From Gilvibacter sp. SZ-19 (GTDB taxonomy: Bacteria > Bacteroidota > Bacteroidia > Flavobacteriales > Flavobacteriaceae): a stretch of DNA of 64,000 nucleotides. The notes below the pieces were generated by a model that ran no database searches, was not told the DNA's origin, and saw only the letters and a program-made list of their open reading frames with translations. The stretch is from the NCBI RefSeq assembly GCF_002163875.1, contig NZ_CP019333.1, positions 998,864 through 1,062,863 of the forward strand, read 5' to 3'. The position numbers and the translations under genes are program-made. This document shows, in pieces, positions 24,114 to 32,782 of the stretch. The stretch's first letter is position 1. Every line of letters begins with the position of its first letter.

Positions 24114-25628
24114 ATGAGTTTAAAGAATTTCAAATCTGAACTGCTGGAAAAACGCGTTCAGATAATCAGTACCGATACCTCAGGTAAAATCCTAACCAGC
24201 GACCAAGCCTTGATCGACCTAAAAACGGGCAGTTCTTTAAAAGAGCTTGATCCGTTCTTTGAAGCCATTTTACCTCTGGCAGGCAAGGACAATCCAAAGC
24301 TGGAATTTCCTTGTATCAATGTAAAACACAAAGATCAGGAATTTATCTTGGACATAGAAGTGCGTCATTCCAAGGACGAACTCATTGTTATTCTCTACGA
24401 TTTCACAGAGCACTACAGACGGTCTCATCCGGTGGTTCAAGAAAAGAATGAGAATACCATTTTGGCCAATCAGCTTTTGGTAGAACAGGCCATTGCCAAC
24501 GAAAAAGAGGCCCTAAAGAACAGCTTTCTTTCTAAGCTGAGTCACGAGCTGCGCAAACCGCTCGGCAATATGATGGGCTTTGTGAATTTATTGCAAGATT
24601 CCAACTTGAGCTATGAGCAGTCAGAAATGCTCAAAATAGTGCGTCAAACTGGAATGCACATTGAAGAATTACTCAACGATTTACTTGATATTTCTAAGAT
24701 CAGCGAAGGCACTTTAAAGCTCAAGAACGTATCCTTTAAAATGAAGGATGTGACTAAGCATTTGCAAGATATGTTCTCGCTGAAGGCCAAGAGCAAACGG
24801 ATAGAATTCGAGATCAATATGCGCGATAATGTACCTGCCATACTTATCGGTGACCCTATTCGCGTAAAGCAAATTTTGATCAACTTGGTGGATAATGCTT
24901 TTAAGAATACTCCTAAAGGGAAGGTCTTACTGGATATAAGCGTTGACTATTCACGTGCTAAAAAGGTCAGCCTGAGATTCAGTGTTTCAGACACTGGCTA
25001 CGGGATAAAGGATGCGGAACTACCTAAGATCTTTGATTCGTATTATCAAATAGACCAATTGCTCTCTCCTACAGAAGGTCAAGGTCTGGGGCTTAAAATA
25101 GTAGACGATCTGGTAAAACTGCAAAGCGGTAAGATCAAAGTGAAAAGCAAGGTGGGCGAAGGCACGCAATTCGAAGTGTCCTTGCCTTTTGAGGTTCCTC
25201 TGCGCGAGGAGAAAAAACCTGCTCGCAAAAAGGCGGTCGATGTGGATGAACGCATCCGCGTACTTTGTGTAGACGATGCCGAATTGGATCAGATGCTGAT
25301 CATGAAGATCCTAATAAACGAAGGTTTTATCTCTATGGATTTGGCTTTGCACGGCGAAATGGCGCTGCAATTGCTCGAACTTAAAAGCTACGATGTGATC
25401 TTGTTAGATTTGGATCTACCAATCCTGAATGGAATCGATTTCTTAAAGAAATTACGCGCCGAACGCAAGACCAAAAAACAACCTGTCGTTGTACTAACGG
25501 CCATGGCCGGACCAGAATACCAACAGGAAGCAGAGACGCTCGGTATTTCGGCCTTTTTGACCAAACCCTATCAGCCTAAAGAGCTCGTTAGAGCCATAAA
25601 GGAAGCATTTAAAACACGAGAAAAGTAA
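24114..25628 (+). CDS. Hybrid histidine kinase with C-terminal receiver domain
   Basis: A 504-residue cytosolic kinase with no membrane segment. The order is a PAS-like N-terminal sensor (about 10-105), coiled linker, HisKA with SHELRKP (His144), ATPase domain with N-box DNAFKNTP (Asn261), DTGYGI (293-298) and GQGLGL (322-327), then a receiver domain (about 382-500) with DD 387-388, phosphoacceptor Asp432 and Lys484. No output domain is present, so the phosphate must pass on. Translational closeness to the GTPase gene (3 nt) suggests that GTPase state feeds into the kinase; this is inference. Confidence 0.9.
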   Translation: MSLKNFKSELLEKRVQIISTDTSGKILTSDQALIDLKTGSSLKELDPFFEAILPLAGKDNPKLEFPCINVKHKDQEFILDIEVRHSKDELIVILYDFTEHYRRSHPVVQEKNENTILANQLLVEQAIANEKEALKNSFLSKLSHELRKPLGNMMGFVNLLQDSNLSYEQSEMLKIVRQTGMHIEELLNDLLDISKISEGTLKLKNVSFKMKDVTKHLQDMFSLKAKSKRIEFEINMRDNVPAILIGDPIRVKQILINLVDNAFKNTPKGKVLLDISVDYSRAKKVSLRFSVSDTGYGIKDAELPKIFDSYYQIDQLLSPTEGQGLGLKIVDDLVKLQSGKIKVKSKVGEGTQFEVSLPFEVPLREEKKPARKKAVDVDERIRVLCVDDAELDQMLIMKILINEGFISMDLALHGEMALQLLELKSYDVILLDLDLPILNGIDFLKKLRAERKTKKQPVVVLTAMAGPEYQQEAETLGISAFLTKPYQPKELVRAIKEAFKTREK

Positions 25629-25632
25629 GCTT

Positions 25633-26055
25633 TTACTTCTCTAACAAATATTGGTAATCTTCGAAGTCTAGACCCCCAGTGTAGATTTGGATAGATCTTT
25701 TAATATACTTCTCAGCTTGGGCCTCACTAAAGCCTAGACCAATTGCATAACGCACTAGAAGTTGGTGTTCATCTGCGTCGATCTGATGATCCGCAAAGAT
25801 GATATTGAACATGTCGTGTAATAGCTGTAAACGCACCTCGTGAGAGTTTGGTGGGTTTATAGTGTAAGTTGACGGATCTTTTAGGATTGCTTTTACTTCG
25901 GATTCGTCAATTCCCAATTTATTGGCAAAACGATCCAATCTGCTAATTTCTTGCTCGTTGAGCTCATTATCTACTGCTGCCATTCTTACTAAAGATGCGA
26001 AATGGCTCAGGTTTCTAGAGTGCTCGTAACTCTGAAAAAGATTCTTAAACGACAT
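25633..26055 (-). CDS. TerB-like (tellurite-resistance/DjlA-type) helical protein
   Basis: A 140-residue protein with two TerB-like helical repeats: FASLVRMAAVDNELNEQEISRLDRFANKLG and LLHDMFNIIFADHQIDADEHQLLVRYAIGLG, each with the acidic D(N/H)(E/Q)(L/I) turn of the family. TerB-like domains bind metal and partner proteins; no specific task can be given. The ATG at 26055 is preferred to an in-frame codon 54 nt upstream. It is convergent with the hybrid kinase gene (4 nt between stops). Confidence 0.72.
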   Translation of the reverse strand: MSFKNLFQSYEHSRNLSHFASLVRMAAVDNELNEQEISRLDRFANKLGIDESEVKAILKDPSTYTINPPNSHEVRLQLLHDMFNIIFADHQIDADEHQLLVRYAIGLGFSEAQAEKYIKRSIQIYTGGLDFEDYQYLLEK

Positions 26056-26189
26056 AGCTTTACTTAATTGCTGCAAATATAGCAGTATCTTCTCATTTCT
26101 TATGCTCAAATGGAGTTCAATTTTGCTAAAAATGCAAGCAAGCAGCCACTCGGAATTGTCGTATTTTTATAGGGAGCAAAAAAACTCCC

Positions 26190-27197
26190 ATGTCCCTATT
26201 GGTATTTAATAAGAACGGCATTTATTGTCCGCAGGCAGATGTATATCTCGACGCTTGGCGAAAGGTGCCTAAATGTATCGTAACTCACGGGCATTCGGAC
26301 CATGCGCGCTACGGACACGGGCAGTACATTACGCACAAGACCAACATTCCTATAATCAAACACCGACTTGGTAAATTGCAGGTCAAAGGATTAGAATGGA
26401 ACGAGACGCTTTTGGTCAATGGGGTAAAGTTCAGTTTGCATCCAGCCGGTCATATTCCGGGGTCTGCTCAAGTCCGTGTAGCATACCAAGGAGAAGTTTG
26501 GGTATTTACGGGCGACTATAAATTACAAGATGACGGTCTTAGCACTCCCTTCGAACCTATAAAATGCCATACCTTCATCAGTGAATGCACCTTTGGACTC
26601 CCAGCATTTTCTTGGGAGCCACAAAAAGAAGTGTTTAACGAGATCAATCAGTGGTGGGCGCAGAACAAGGCCAATGGCGTGACCTCTTTGCTCTTCGGAT
26701 ACAGTTTGGGCAAAGCCCAGCGGCTCCTAAAGAATGTCAACCCAGACATAGGTCAGATCTACGTACATAAAACCATATACGACCTCAACAAAGCCATGGC
26801 TGCGGATTTTGATCTGCCAGAATTTACATTGCTTGACACTGCCATGGATAAGGCAGTATTGAAAGGTTCGCTCATTGTGGCCCCTCCTGGAGTACAAAAC
26901 GCAGCTTGGATAAGAAAGATAGGGCCACAGACCACAGCTGCAGCAAGCGGATGGATGACCTTTAGAGGTGCTCGCAGAAGACGTGCCTTAGACAAAGGCT
27001 TTGTGTTGAGTGATCACGCAGATTGGGAAGAATTGCTTACAGCAGTAAAAGCCACTGGCTGCGAACAAGTGATCGCCACCCACGGTTATACAGACATCTT
27101 TTCTAGATACCTGCGCGAAGAACTCGGCTTAGACGCCAAGACAGAAGCCACGGCTTACGAAGCAGAGACCATAGATGAAACTCAGGAAACTGCCTAA
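26190..27197 (+). CDS. Ligase-associated DNA exonuclease (MBL fold, SNM1-like)
   Basis: A 335-residue metallo-beta-lactamase/beta-CASP-type nuclease, first gene of the bacterial Exo-Lig-Lhr-MPE repair set. The metal motif THGHSDH (His33, His35, Asp37, His38) is complete; PAGHIPGS, FTGDYK and VLSDHADW supply further ligands. Family members have been reported to act on single-stranded or end DNA (established for homologues). A short hairpin GGGAG-loop-CTCCC (26172-26189) touches the start codon. The ligase gene follows after 4 nt. Confidence 0.9.
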   Translation: MSLLVFNKNGIYCPQADVYLDAWRKVPKCIVTHGHSDHARYGHGQYITHKTNIPIIKHRLGKLQVKGLEWNETLLVNGVKFSLHPAGHIPGSAQVRVAYQGEVWVFTGDYKLQDDGLSTPFEPIKCHTFISECTFGLPAFSWEPQKEVFNEINQWWAQNKANGVTSLLFGYSLGKAQRLLKNVNPDIGQIYVHKTIYDLNKAMAADFDLPEFTLLDTAMDKAVLKGSLIVAPPGVQNAAWIRKIGPQTTAAASGWMTFRGARRRRALDKGFVLSDHADWEELLTAVKATGCEQVIATHGYTDIFSRYLREELGLDAKTEATAYEAETIDETQETA

Positions 27198-27201
27198 GTG
27201 A

Positions 27202-28788
27202 ATGAAAGCCTTTGCCCAACTCATAAAAGAGCTAGACAGCACCAACAAGACCAACCAAAAGGTTGCTGCTTTGGCCAATTACTTTAAGGAGGCCAAAGAC
27301 AGTGACAAGGTTTGGACAATCGCACTGCTTTCTCATAGACGCCCCAAACGTCCTGTCAACACTACATTACTTAGAGCTTGGGCCACTGAACTGGCCAACA
27401 TTCCGCTGTGGTTGTTTGAAGAGAGTTATCATATTGTAGGTGATCTGGCAGAGACCATCGCCTTAGTCCTACCGCATCCTAAAGGCAGTACAGCTATGTC
27501 TTTGACCGAGGTGGTCAACGAGATCGCAGCGCTAGGGAATCAATCCGAAGCAATAAAGAAAGCAACGATCTTAGAACGCTGGGATCAATTCAATTACTAC
27601 GAGCGCTTTGTCTACAACAAGATCATTACCGGCGGATTTAGAATTGGGGTGAGTCAAAAACTGATGACACGGGCCCTAGGACAAGCCACAGGAATTGATA
27701 CCGATGAGCTCGCTTTTAAACTCATGGGAAATTGGGACCCCAAGACCATCAGTTTTGATGAATTGATCATAGCTCCTTCTGAGGCCGCAGCAGTTTCTAG
27801 ACCCTACCCTTTCTTTTTGGCGCATGCTGTAGAGGGCCAAGTGGAAGAACTGGGCGACATCTCTCAATACAGCTTTGAACACAAATGGGACGGCATACGG
27901 GCGCAAGTGATATTTAGGGCCGATACGCATTTTGTCTGGTCAAGGGGAGAAGAACTGGTCACTGACAAGTATCCAGAATTTGAGGCGCTACGGGAACGGA
28001 TTTCCAACGGAACTGTACTGGACGGTGAGATTGTTTGTTTTCCCGACGGGCAGATCGGGGATTTCAACATGCTACAAACTCGAATTGGCCGCAAGAACAT
28101 CAGCAAAAAACTCTTGGAGACACACCCGGTGATACTCATTGCTTATGACCTTTTAGAATGGAATGGCAAGGACCTACGAGATACTCCTTTTGAAAAGCGT
28201 CGGGAACACTTAGACAAATTGGTAAAATCGAAAGGAAAGCATTCGCCCCTCTATTTAAGCAGCACCATGGAGTTTGATAGCTGGGAACAGGCGGCAGCAG
28301 AAAGAGCTCGAGCCAGAGAAAAACGCAGCGAAGGCCTTATGATCAAGCGCAAGGATTCGCATTATGGTGTGGGCAGAAAACGCGGAGAATGGTTCAAATG
28401 GAAGGTCGATCCCTTTACCATAGATGCGGTGCTCACCTACGCCATGCGTGGCCACGGAAGGCGCGCCAACCTATTTACCGATTACACCTTTGCTCTCTGG
28501 CACGAAGGTGCTTTGGTAACTTTTGCCAAAGCCTATAGCGGCCTAACAGATGCCGAACTTAAAGAGGTAGACAGCTGGATAAAAAAGAATACTCTCGAAC
28601 GTTTTGGGCCTGTACGCTCTGTTAAGCCGGAGCATGTCTTTGAAATTGCTTTTGAGGGCATCGCTGCTAGCAAGCGCCATAAAAGTGGTGTTGCCACGCG
28701 CTTTCCTAGAATACACCGCTGGCGTAAGGACAAAAAACCCGATCAGGCCAACAGTTTAGAAGATCTAAAAGCACTCATCCCGAAATGA
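27202..28788 (+). CDS. ATP-dependent DNA ligase of the Lhr/Exo cluster
   Basis: Seals nicks via an enzyme-AMP intermediate; separate from the NAD-dependent replicative ligase. The 528 residues comprise an N-terminal DNA-binding domain (1-200), nucleotidyltransferase domain with motif I HKWDGIR (adenylated Lys228), DGEI (motif III), EGLMIKRK (motif IV) and KWK (motif V), and a C-terminal OB domain. It overlaps the helicase gene by 4 nt (ATGA), indicating tight co-expression with Exo, Lhr and MPE. Confidence 0.94.
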   Translation: MKAFAQLIKELDSTNKTNQKVAALANYFKEAKDSDKVWTIALLSHRRPKRPVNTTLLRAWATELANIPLWLFEESYHIVGDLAETIALVLPHPKGSTAMSLTEVVNEIAALGNQSEAIKKATILERWDQFNYYERFVYNKIITGGFRIGVSQKLMTRALGQATGIDTDELAFKLMGNWDPKTISFDELIIAPSEAAAVSRPYPFFLAHAVEGQVEELGDISQYSFEHKWDGIRAQVIFRADTHFVWSRGEELVTDKYPEFEALRERISNGTVLDGEIVCFPDGQIGDFNMLQTRIGRKNISKKLLETHPVILIAYDLLEWNGKDLRDTPFEKRREHLDKLVKSKGKHSPLYLSSTMEFDSWEQAAAERARAREKRSEGLMIKRKDSHYGVGRKRGEWFKWKVDPFTIDAVLTYAMRGHGRRANLFTDYTFALWHEGALVTFAKAYSGLTDAELKEVDSWIKKNTLERFGPVRSVKPEHVFEIAFEGIAASKRHKSGVATRFPRIHRWRKDKKPDQANSLEDLKALIPK

Positions 28789-31244
28789 AACGCGAAGAAC
28801 TTTTGAATATCGCCCAGGGCTGGTTTGAGAGCCGCGGCTGGAGTCCGTTCCCGTTTCAAAAACAAACTTGGAATGCTTACTTGCAGGGCAAGCACGGCTT
28901 GCTCAATGCCCCCACGGGTAGCGGTAAGACCTACGCACTTTGGACACCTATCGTCTTGTCATATATCAAATCCAATCCGCAGTATAAAACCAAACATAAA
29001 AAAGGGATCAAAGCCCTTTGGATCACTCCGCTACGCGCCCTATCTGTAGAGATACAACAGGCTGCACAGCGCATGGCAGACGAGCTAGAAACGGGACTAA
29101 CCGTTGGCATTAGAACCGGAGACACCACTCAAGCAGAGCGCGCCAAACAAAAGCGGTCGATGCCAGATCTACTTATCACAACTCCAGAAAGCTTAATGCT
29201 ACTCTTAGCCAGCAAGGACTATCCCAAACTCTTCAAAACCCTGGAGGCCGTAGTGGTGGATGAGTGGCACGAACTCCTTGGTTCTAAACGCGGCGTGCAA
29301 ATGGAATTGGCTTTATCTCGACTCAAGACCATTTGTCCGAAGCTGCGCATTTGGGGCATCTCTGCAACCATTGGAAACTTGGACCAAGCTATGGATGTTT
29401 TAATGGGCGATTCCACCGAGCAAGAAAAACCCCGAGTACTTATTAGAGCCAAACGCAAACCCAAGGTCAAAGTAAAATCCATCATCCCTAAGAAAATGGA
29501 GACCTTCCCGTGGCGCGGACATTTGGGATTGCACTTGTTAGAAGAGATCATTCCCATTATTGAAGCCAGCAAAACGACCATCATTTTTACCAACACCCGG
29601 GGCCAATGCGAGATCTGGTTTCAGAAGATATTAGAAAAGCACCCGGAACTGGCAGGCGAACTCGCCATGCATCACGGCAGTATCAATAAAGAAACACGGC
29701 TGTGGGTAGAACAAGCCATTCGCAACGAATCGCTCAAGGCTGTGGTGGCTACTTCGAGTTTGGACCTTGGGGTGGATTTTGCTCCGGTAGAAACCATCAT
29801 CCAAATTGGTGGGCCAAAAGGCGTGGCAAAATTTTTACAGCGCGCCGGACGTTCCAACCACCGCCCCGGGGAACCGAGTCTGATCTATTTTTTACCTACA
29901 CACGCATTAGAATTAGTGGAAGCCTCTGCTTTAAAACGGGCCGTAACCGAATCGGTTATGGAAGACCGCACACCCTTTTTACTCTGCTTTGATGTGCTGA
30001 TCCAATATTTAGTGACCTTAGCCGTAAGTGACGGTTTTAAACCCGAGGAGATCTTCCCAGAAGTACAGCGGACCTTTTGTTTTCAAGGCTTGACCGAAGA
30101 ACAATGGCAATGGTGTCTGAATTTCATTACTAAGGGAAGCCAAAGCTTAGAATCTTATAACGAATACCGCAAAGTGATCGTCCAAGAAGATGGGCTTTTC
30201 AAGGTTATAGATAGACGAATCGCCATGATGCATCGCCTGTCAATAGGTACTATTGTAAGCGATGCCATGCTGCTGGTCAAATACGTGAGCGGCGGTTTTA
30301 TTGGTACCGTAGAGGAGTGGTTTTTAGGCAAAATGAAACCCGGAGACACCTTTGTTTTTGCCGGACGAACCCTAGAATTGGTCCGCCTGAGGAACATGAC
30401 CGCTCAGGTCAGAAAATCTAAAAAACGTAGCAGCAATGTGGTGAGTTTTATGGGCGGCCGTTTGCCGCTTTCCTCCCAAATGAGTCAGCTACTCAGGGAA
30501 GAGCTGCAAAGCAGCAGCGCATACAAATCACAGACGCGTGAGTTACGCGCACTAAGTCATATTTTTGAGCGGCAATTGCAGGAATCTATAGTTCCGGCTT
30601 CTTATGAGTTCCTTATAGAATCCTTTGAAACCCGAGAAGGTTTTCATGTGGTTTTCTACCCTTTTGAGGGGCGCTTTGTACATGAGGCCTTGAGTCATAT
30701 TTTGGCCTATAGAATAAGTCTACTCATTCCTATCAGCTTCTCCTTGGCCTACAACGACTACGGTTTTGAATTGCTGTCTGATCAGGTTTGGGATGTGCAA
30801 CTCATTTTTGACAATGACCTATTCACTCCGGAGTATTTACTACAAGATCTAGAGAAAAGTATCAACGCCACAGAGATGGCGAGCCGGAAATTTAGAGACA
30901 TCGCCGTGATAAGCGGTTTGGTGTTTCAGGGTTATCCCAACAAAACTGTTAAGACCAAACATTTGCAAAGCAATTCGCGCCTGCTTTTTAAAGTCTTTAA
31001 AGATTTTGAGCCCGATAATTTACTTTTGCAGCAAGCCTATAGAGAAACCTTTGAACACGAATTGGAAGAAGGCAGGTTGCGCATCGCATTGGAGCGAATT
31101 TGCAATCAGGATTGGGTGTGGCGTCCTTGTGAAAAGCCTACGCCATTTAGCTTCCCGATCATTACCGATAGGTTACGCGAAAAGATGAGCTCTGAAAAAC
31201 TCAGCGATCGTATTAAGAGAATGCGCGTCCAATATGAGGCCTAA
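28785..31244 (+). CDS. Ligase-associated DEXH helicase (Lhr-Core)
   Basis: An 819-residue superfamily 2 helicase of the Lhr-Core group, 3'-5' translocase by homology. Visible are the Walker A NAPTGSGKT (41-49), DEWH box (VVDEWHEL), motif III SATIG, TTPES, and the helicase C segment with QRAGRSNHRPG. The remaining about 350 residues form the winged-helix and Lhr-specific domains; there is no large Lhr-CTD. It is third in the cluster; the phosphoesterase gene begins 6 nt later. Confidence 0.94.
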   Translation: MKREELLNIAQGWFESRGWSPFPFQKQTWNAYLQGKHGLLNAPTGSGKTYALWTPIVLSYIKSNPQYKTKHKKGIKALWITPLRALSVEIQQAAQRMADELETGLTVGIRTGDTTQAERAKQKRSMPDLLITTPESLMLLLASKDYPKLFKTLEAVVVDEWHELLGSKRGVQMELALSRLKTICPKLRIWGISATIGNLDQAMDVLMGDSTEQEKPRVLIRAKRKPKVKVKSIIPKKMETFPWRGHLGLHLLEEIIPIIEASKTTIIFTNTRGQCEIWFQKILEKHPELAGELAMHHGSINKETRLWVEQAIRNESLKAVVATSSLDLGVDFAPVETIIQIGGPKGVAKFLQRAGRSNHRPGEPSLIYFLPTHALELVEASALKRAVTESVMEDRTPFLLCFDVLIQYLVTLAVSDGFKPEEIFPEVQRTFCFQGLTEEQWQWCLNFITKGSQSLESYNEYRKVIVQEDGLFKVIDRRIAMMHRLSIGTIVSDAMLLVKYVSGGFIGTVEEWFLGKMKPGDTFVFAGRTLELVRLRNMTAQVRKSKKRSSNVVSFMGGRLPLSSQMSQLLREELQSSSAYKSQTRELRALSHIFERQLQESIVPASYEFLIESFETREGFHVVFYPFEGRFVHEALSHILAYRISLLIPISFSLAYNDYGFELLSDQVWDVQLIFDNDLFTPEYLLQDLEKSINATEMASRKFRDIAVISGLVFQGYPNKTVKTKHLQSNSRLLFKVFKDFEPDNLLLQQAYRETFEHELEEGRLRIALERICNQDWVWRPCEKPTPFSFPIITDRLREKMSSEKLSDRIKRMRVQYEA

Positions 31245-31250
31245 ATTGCT

Positions 31251-31898
31251 ATGACGACTTTAGAATTTAATTTCGGCGGATTGGATTGTGTTGGACACGC
31301 AAACGGAGCTTTGTATGTACCCGCCCATGACTGTCTATTAATTGCCGATGTCCATTTAGGTAAGGTGAGTCATTTTAGAAAACACGGAGCTGCTGTTCCT
31401 ACTGCGGCAATTCAATCGAATTTTGACAGGCTAAACCAAGCCATGGATCACTTTCAGACAGACAGGCTCTATTTTTTGGGCGATCTGTTCCACAGCCACA
31501 CCAACAAGGAATGGGATTATTTTGCCCGTTGGATAGAAAAACGAAATCCTAAGACCACCTTGGTGCTTGGCAATCACGATATCATCCCCTTAAGCCGCTA
31601 CGACGCTTTGGGAATTGCCACTTGTGAAACGGGAAATCTGGGTGATCTACAGCTGACACACATCCCAGAAGAAAACCCAGAAAAATTCACTGTTAGCGGA
31701 CATATTCATCCGGGAGTACGCCTGCGTGGGGTGGGGAGACAGTCCATCAGTTTACCCTGTTTTTTCATCAGTGGGAAACAAATGATCTTGCCCGCCTTTG
31801 GCAGTTTTACTGGTAAACATGTATTGCGTCCCGGCAATGAAGATCGCATTTACGCCATAGCAGAAGGTGAACTTATTGCCCTACACGAGACGCCTTAA
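31251..31898 (+). CDS. Ligase-associated metallophosphoesterase (MPE)
   Basis: A 215-residue calcineurin-like phosphoesterase, last gene of the four-gene repair cluster. Metal-binding motifs in order are ADVHLGK (Asp33, His35), FLGDLFH, LGNHD, and SGHIHPG. Homologues are reported as Mn-dependent phosphodiesterases with little activity on long DNA (established for the family). It could trim products made by Exo and Lhr before ligation, which is inference. It is followed after 18 nt by an unrelated membrane protein gene. Confidence 0.92.
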   Translation: MTTLEFNFGGLDCVGHANGALYVPAHDCLLIADVHLGKVSHFRKHGAAVPTAAIQSNFDRLNQAMDHFQTDRLYFLGDLFHSHTNKEWDYFARWIEKRNPKTTLVLGNHDIIPLSRYDALGIATCETGNLGDLQLTHIPEENPEKFTVSGHIHPGVRLRGVGRQSISLPCFFISGKQMILPAFGSFTGKHVLRPGNEDRIYAIAEGELIALHETP

Positions 31899-31916
31899 TT
31901 TGCGTATCTTAGACTG

Positions 31917-32717
31917 ATGAAAAAAATTTACGCACTTCTCAATGCGGTTGCTTTGGTAGCAACTATTTATGTGAATTACCTGTCCAATACGGGTGCTATT
32001 GCGGGAAAAACCATAGGCGGTGTATCTGATGATCTGAATACCCTTTTTACGCCTGCTGGTTATGCCTTTGCCATTTGGGGATTGATCTATTTACTGCTTA
32101 TTGGTTTTGCGATCTACGGACTTGTGGCTGCATTTGGCAAGGTGCGCGACGATTCCTTTTTAGAAAAGACAGCAGCTTGGTTTTTACTTTCCTGCGGAGC
32201 GAATATAGCGTGGATCTTCTGTTGGTTATATGAGTGGACAGGCTGGTCTGTAGTTTGCATGTTTGTGATCTTAATTGCCTTGCTGGTCATTGTTGTGAAG
32301 AACGAAATGGAACTCTATGATGCTGCCATTCCTACCATTGCTTTTGTTTGGTGGCCCTTTGTGATCTACAGCGGATGGATCACTGTGGCGAGCATTGCGA
32401 ACATCTCCGCATATTTACATAAAACCAATTGGGACGGCCTAGGCTTGTCCGAGGTCACTTGGACCATAATTGTCATACTCGTCGCCGGAGCGGTGAACTT
32501 GGCCGTTACCTGGAAGCGCAATATGCGTGAATTTGCCTTAGTGGGTGCTTGGGCTCTGGGTGCTATTGCTGTGGCCAATTGGCATACGGAAGAGGCCATT
32601 GCTAACACCGCCATGTTAGTCATGGGAATCTTAATTGGCAGTAGTACTTTGCACGCCATTAAGAATTGGAAGTACAATCCGCTTTTTAAGCTGCTGGAAT
32701 ACTACGGGAAGCGTTAA
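31917..32717 (+). CDS. TspO/MBR-related tryptophan-rich membrane protein
   Basis: A 266-residue membrane protein with about eight hydrophobic helices, longer than classical TspO (about 160, five helices). The TspO-like part includes FTPAGYAFAIWGLIY, CGANIAWIFCWLYEW and the Trp-rich FVWWPFVIYSGWITVASIAN. Proteins of this extended type are annotated as tryptophan-rich sensory proteins; ligand and role here are not known. TATCTTAG, one mismatch from the -7 consensus, precedes the ATG. Confidence 0.75.
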   Translation: MKKIYALLNAVALVATIYVNYLSNTGAIAGKTIGGVSDDLNTLFTPAGYAFAIWGLIYLLLIGFAIYGLVAAFGKVRDDSFLEKTAAWFLLSCGANIAWIFCWLYEWTGWSVVCMFVILIALLVIVVKNEMELYDAAIPTIAFVWWPFVIYSGWITVASIANISAYLHKTNWDGLGLSEVTWTIIVILVAGAVNLAVTWKRNMREFALVGAWALGAIAVANWHTEEAIANTAMLVMGILIGSSTLHAIKNWKYNPLFKLLEYYGKR

Positions 32718-32767
32718 ATAATTCTTATTTGATTTAGGAGTTGCTTTAAAAACCCATCGGAAGGCAT

Positions 32768-32775
32768 TATCTTTG
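32768..32775 (+). promoter_or_regulatory. Candidate -7 box for mfd
   Basis: TATCTTTG matches TAnnTTTG exactly, with a TTG (32741-32743) 24 nt upstream, at the long edge of normal spacing. Transcription would begin close to 32781, almost at the mfd ATG (32783), giving a nearly leaderless message. Confidence 0.45.
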
Positions 32776-32782
32776 CCATCCC

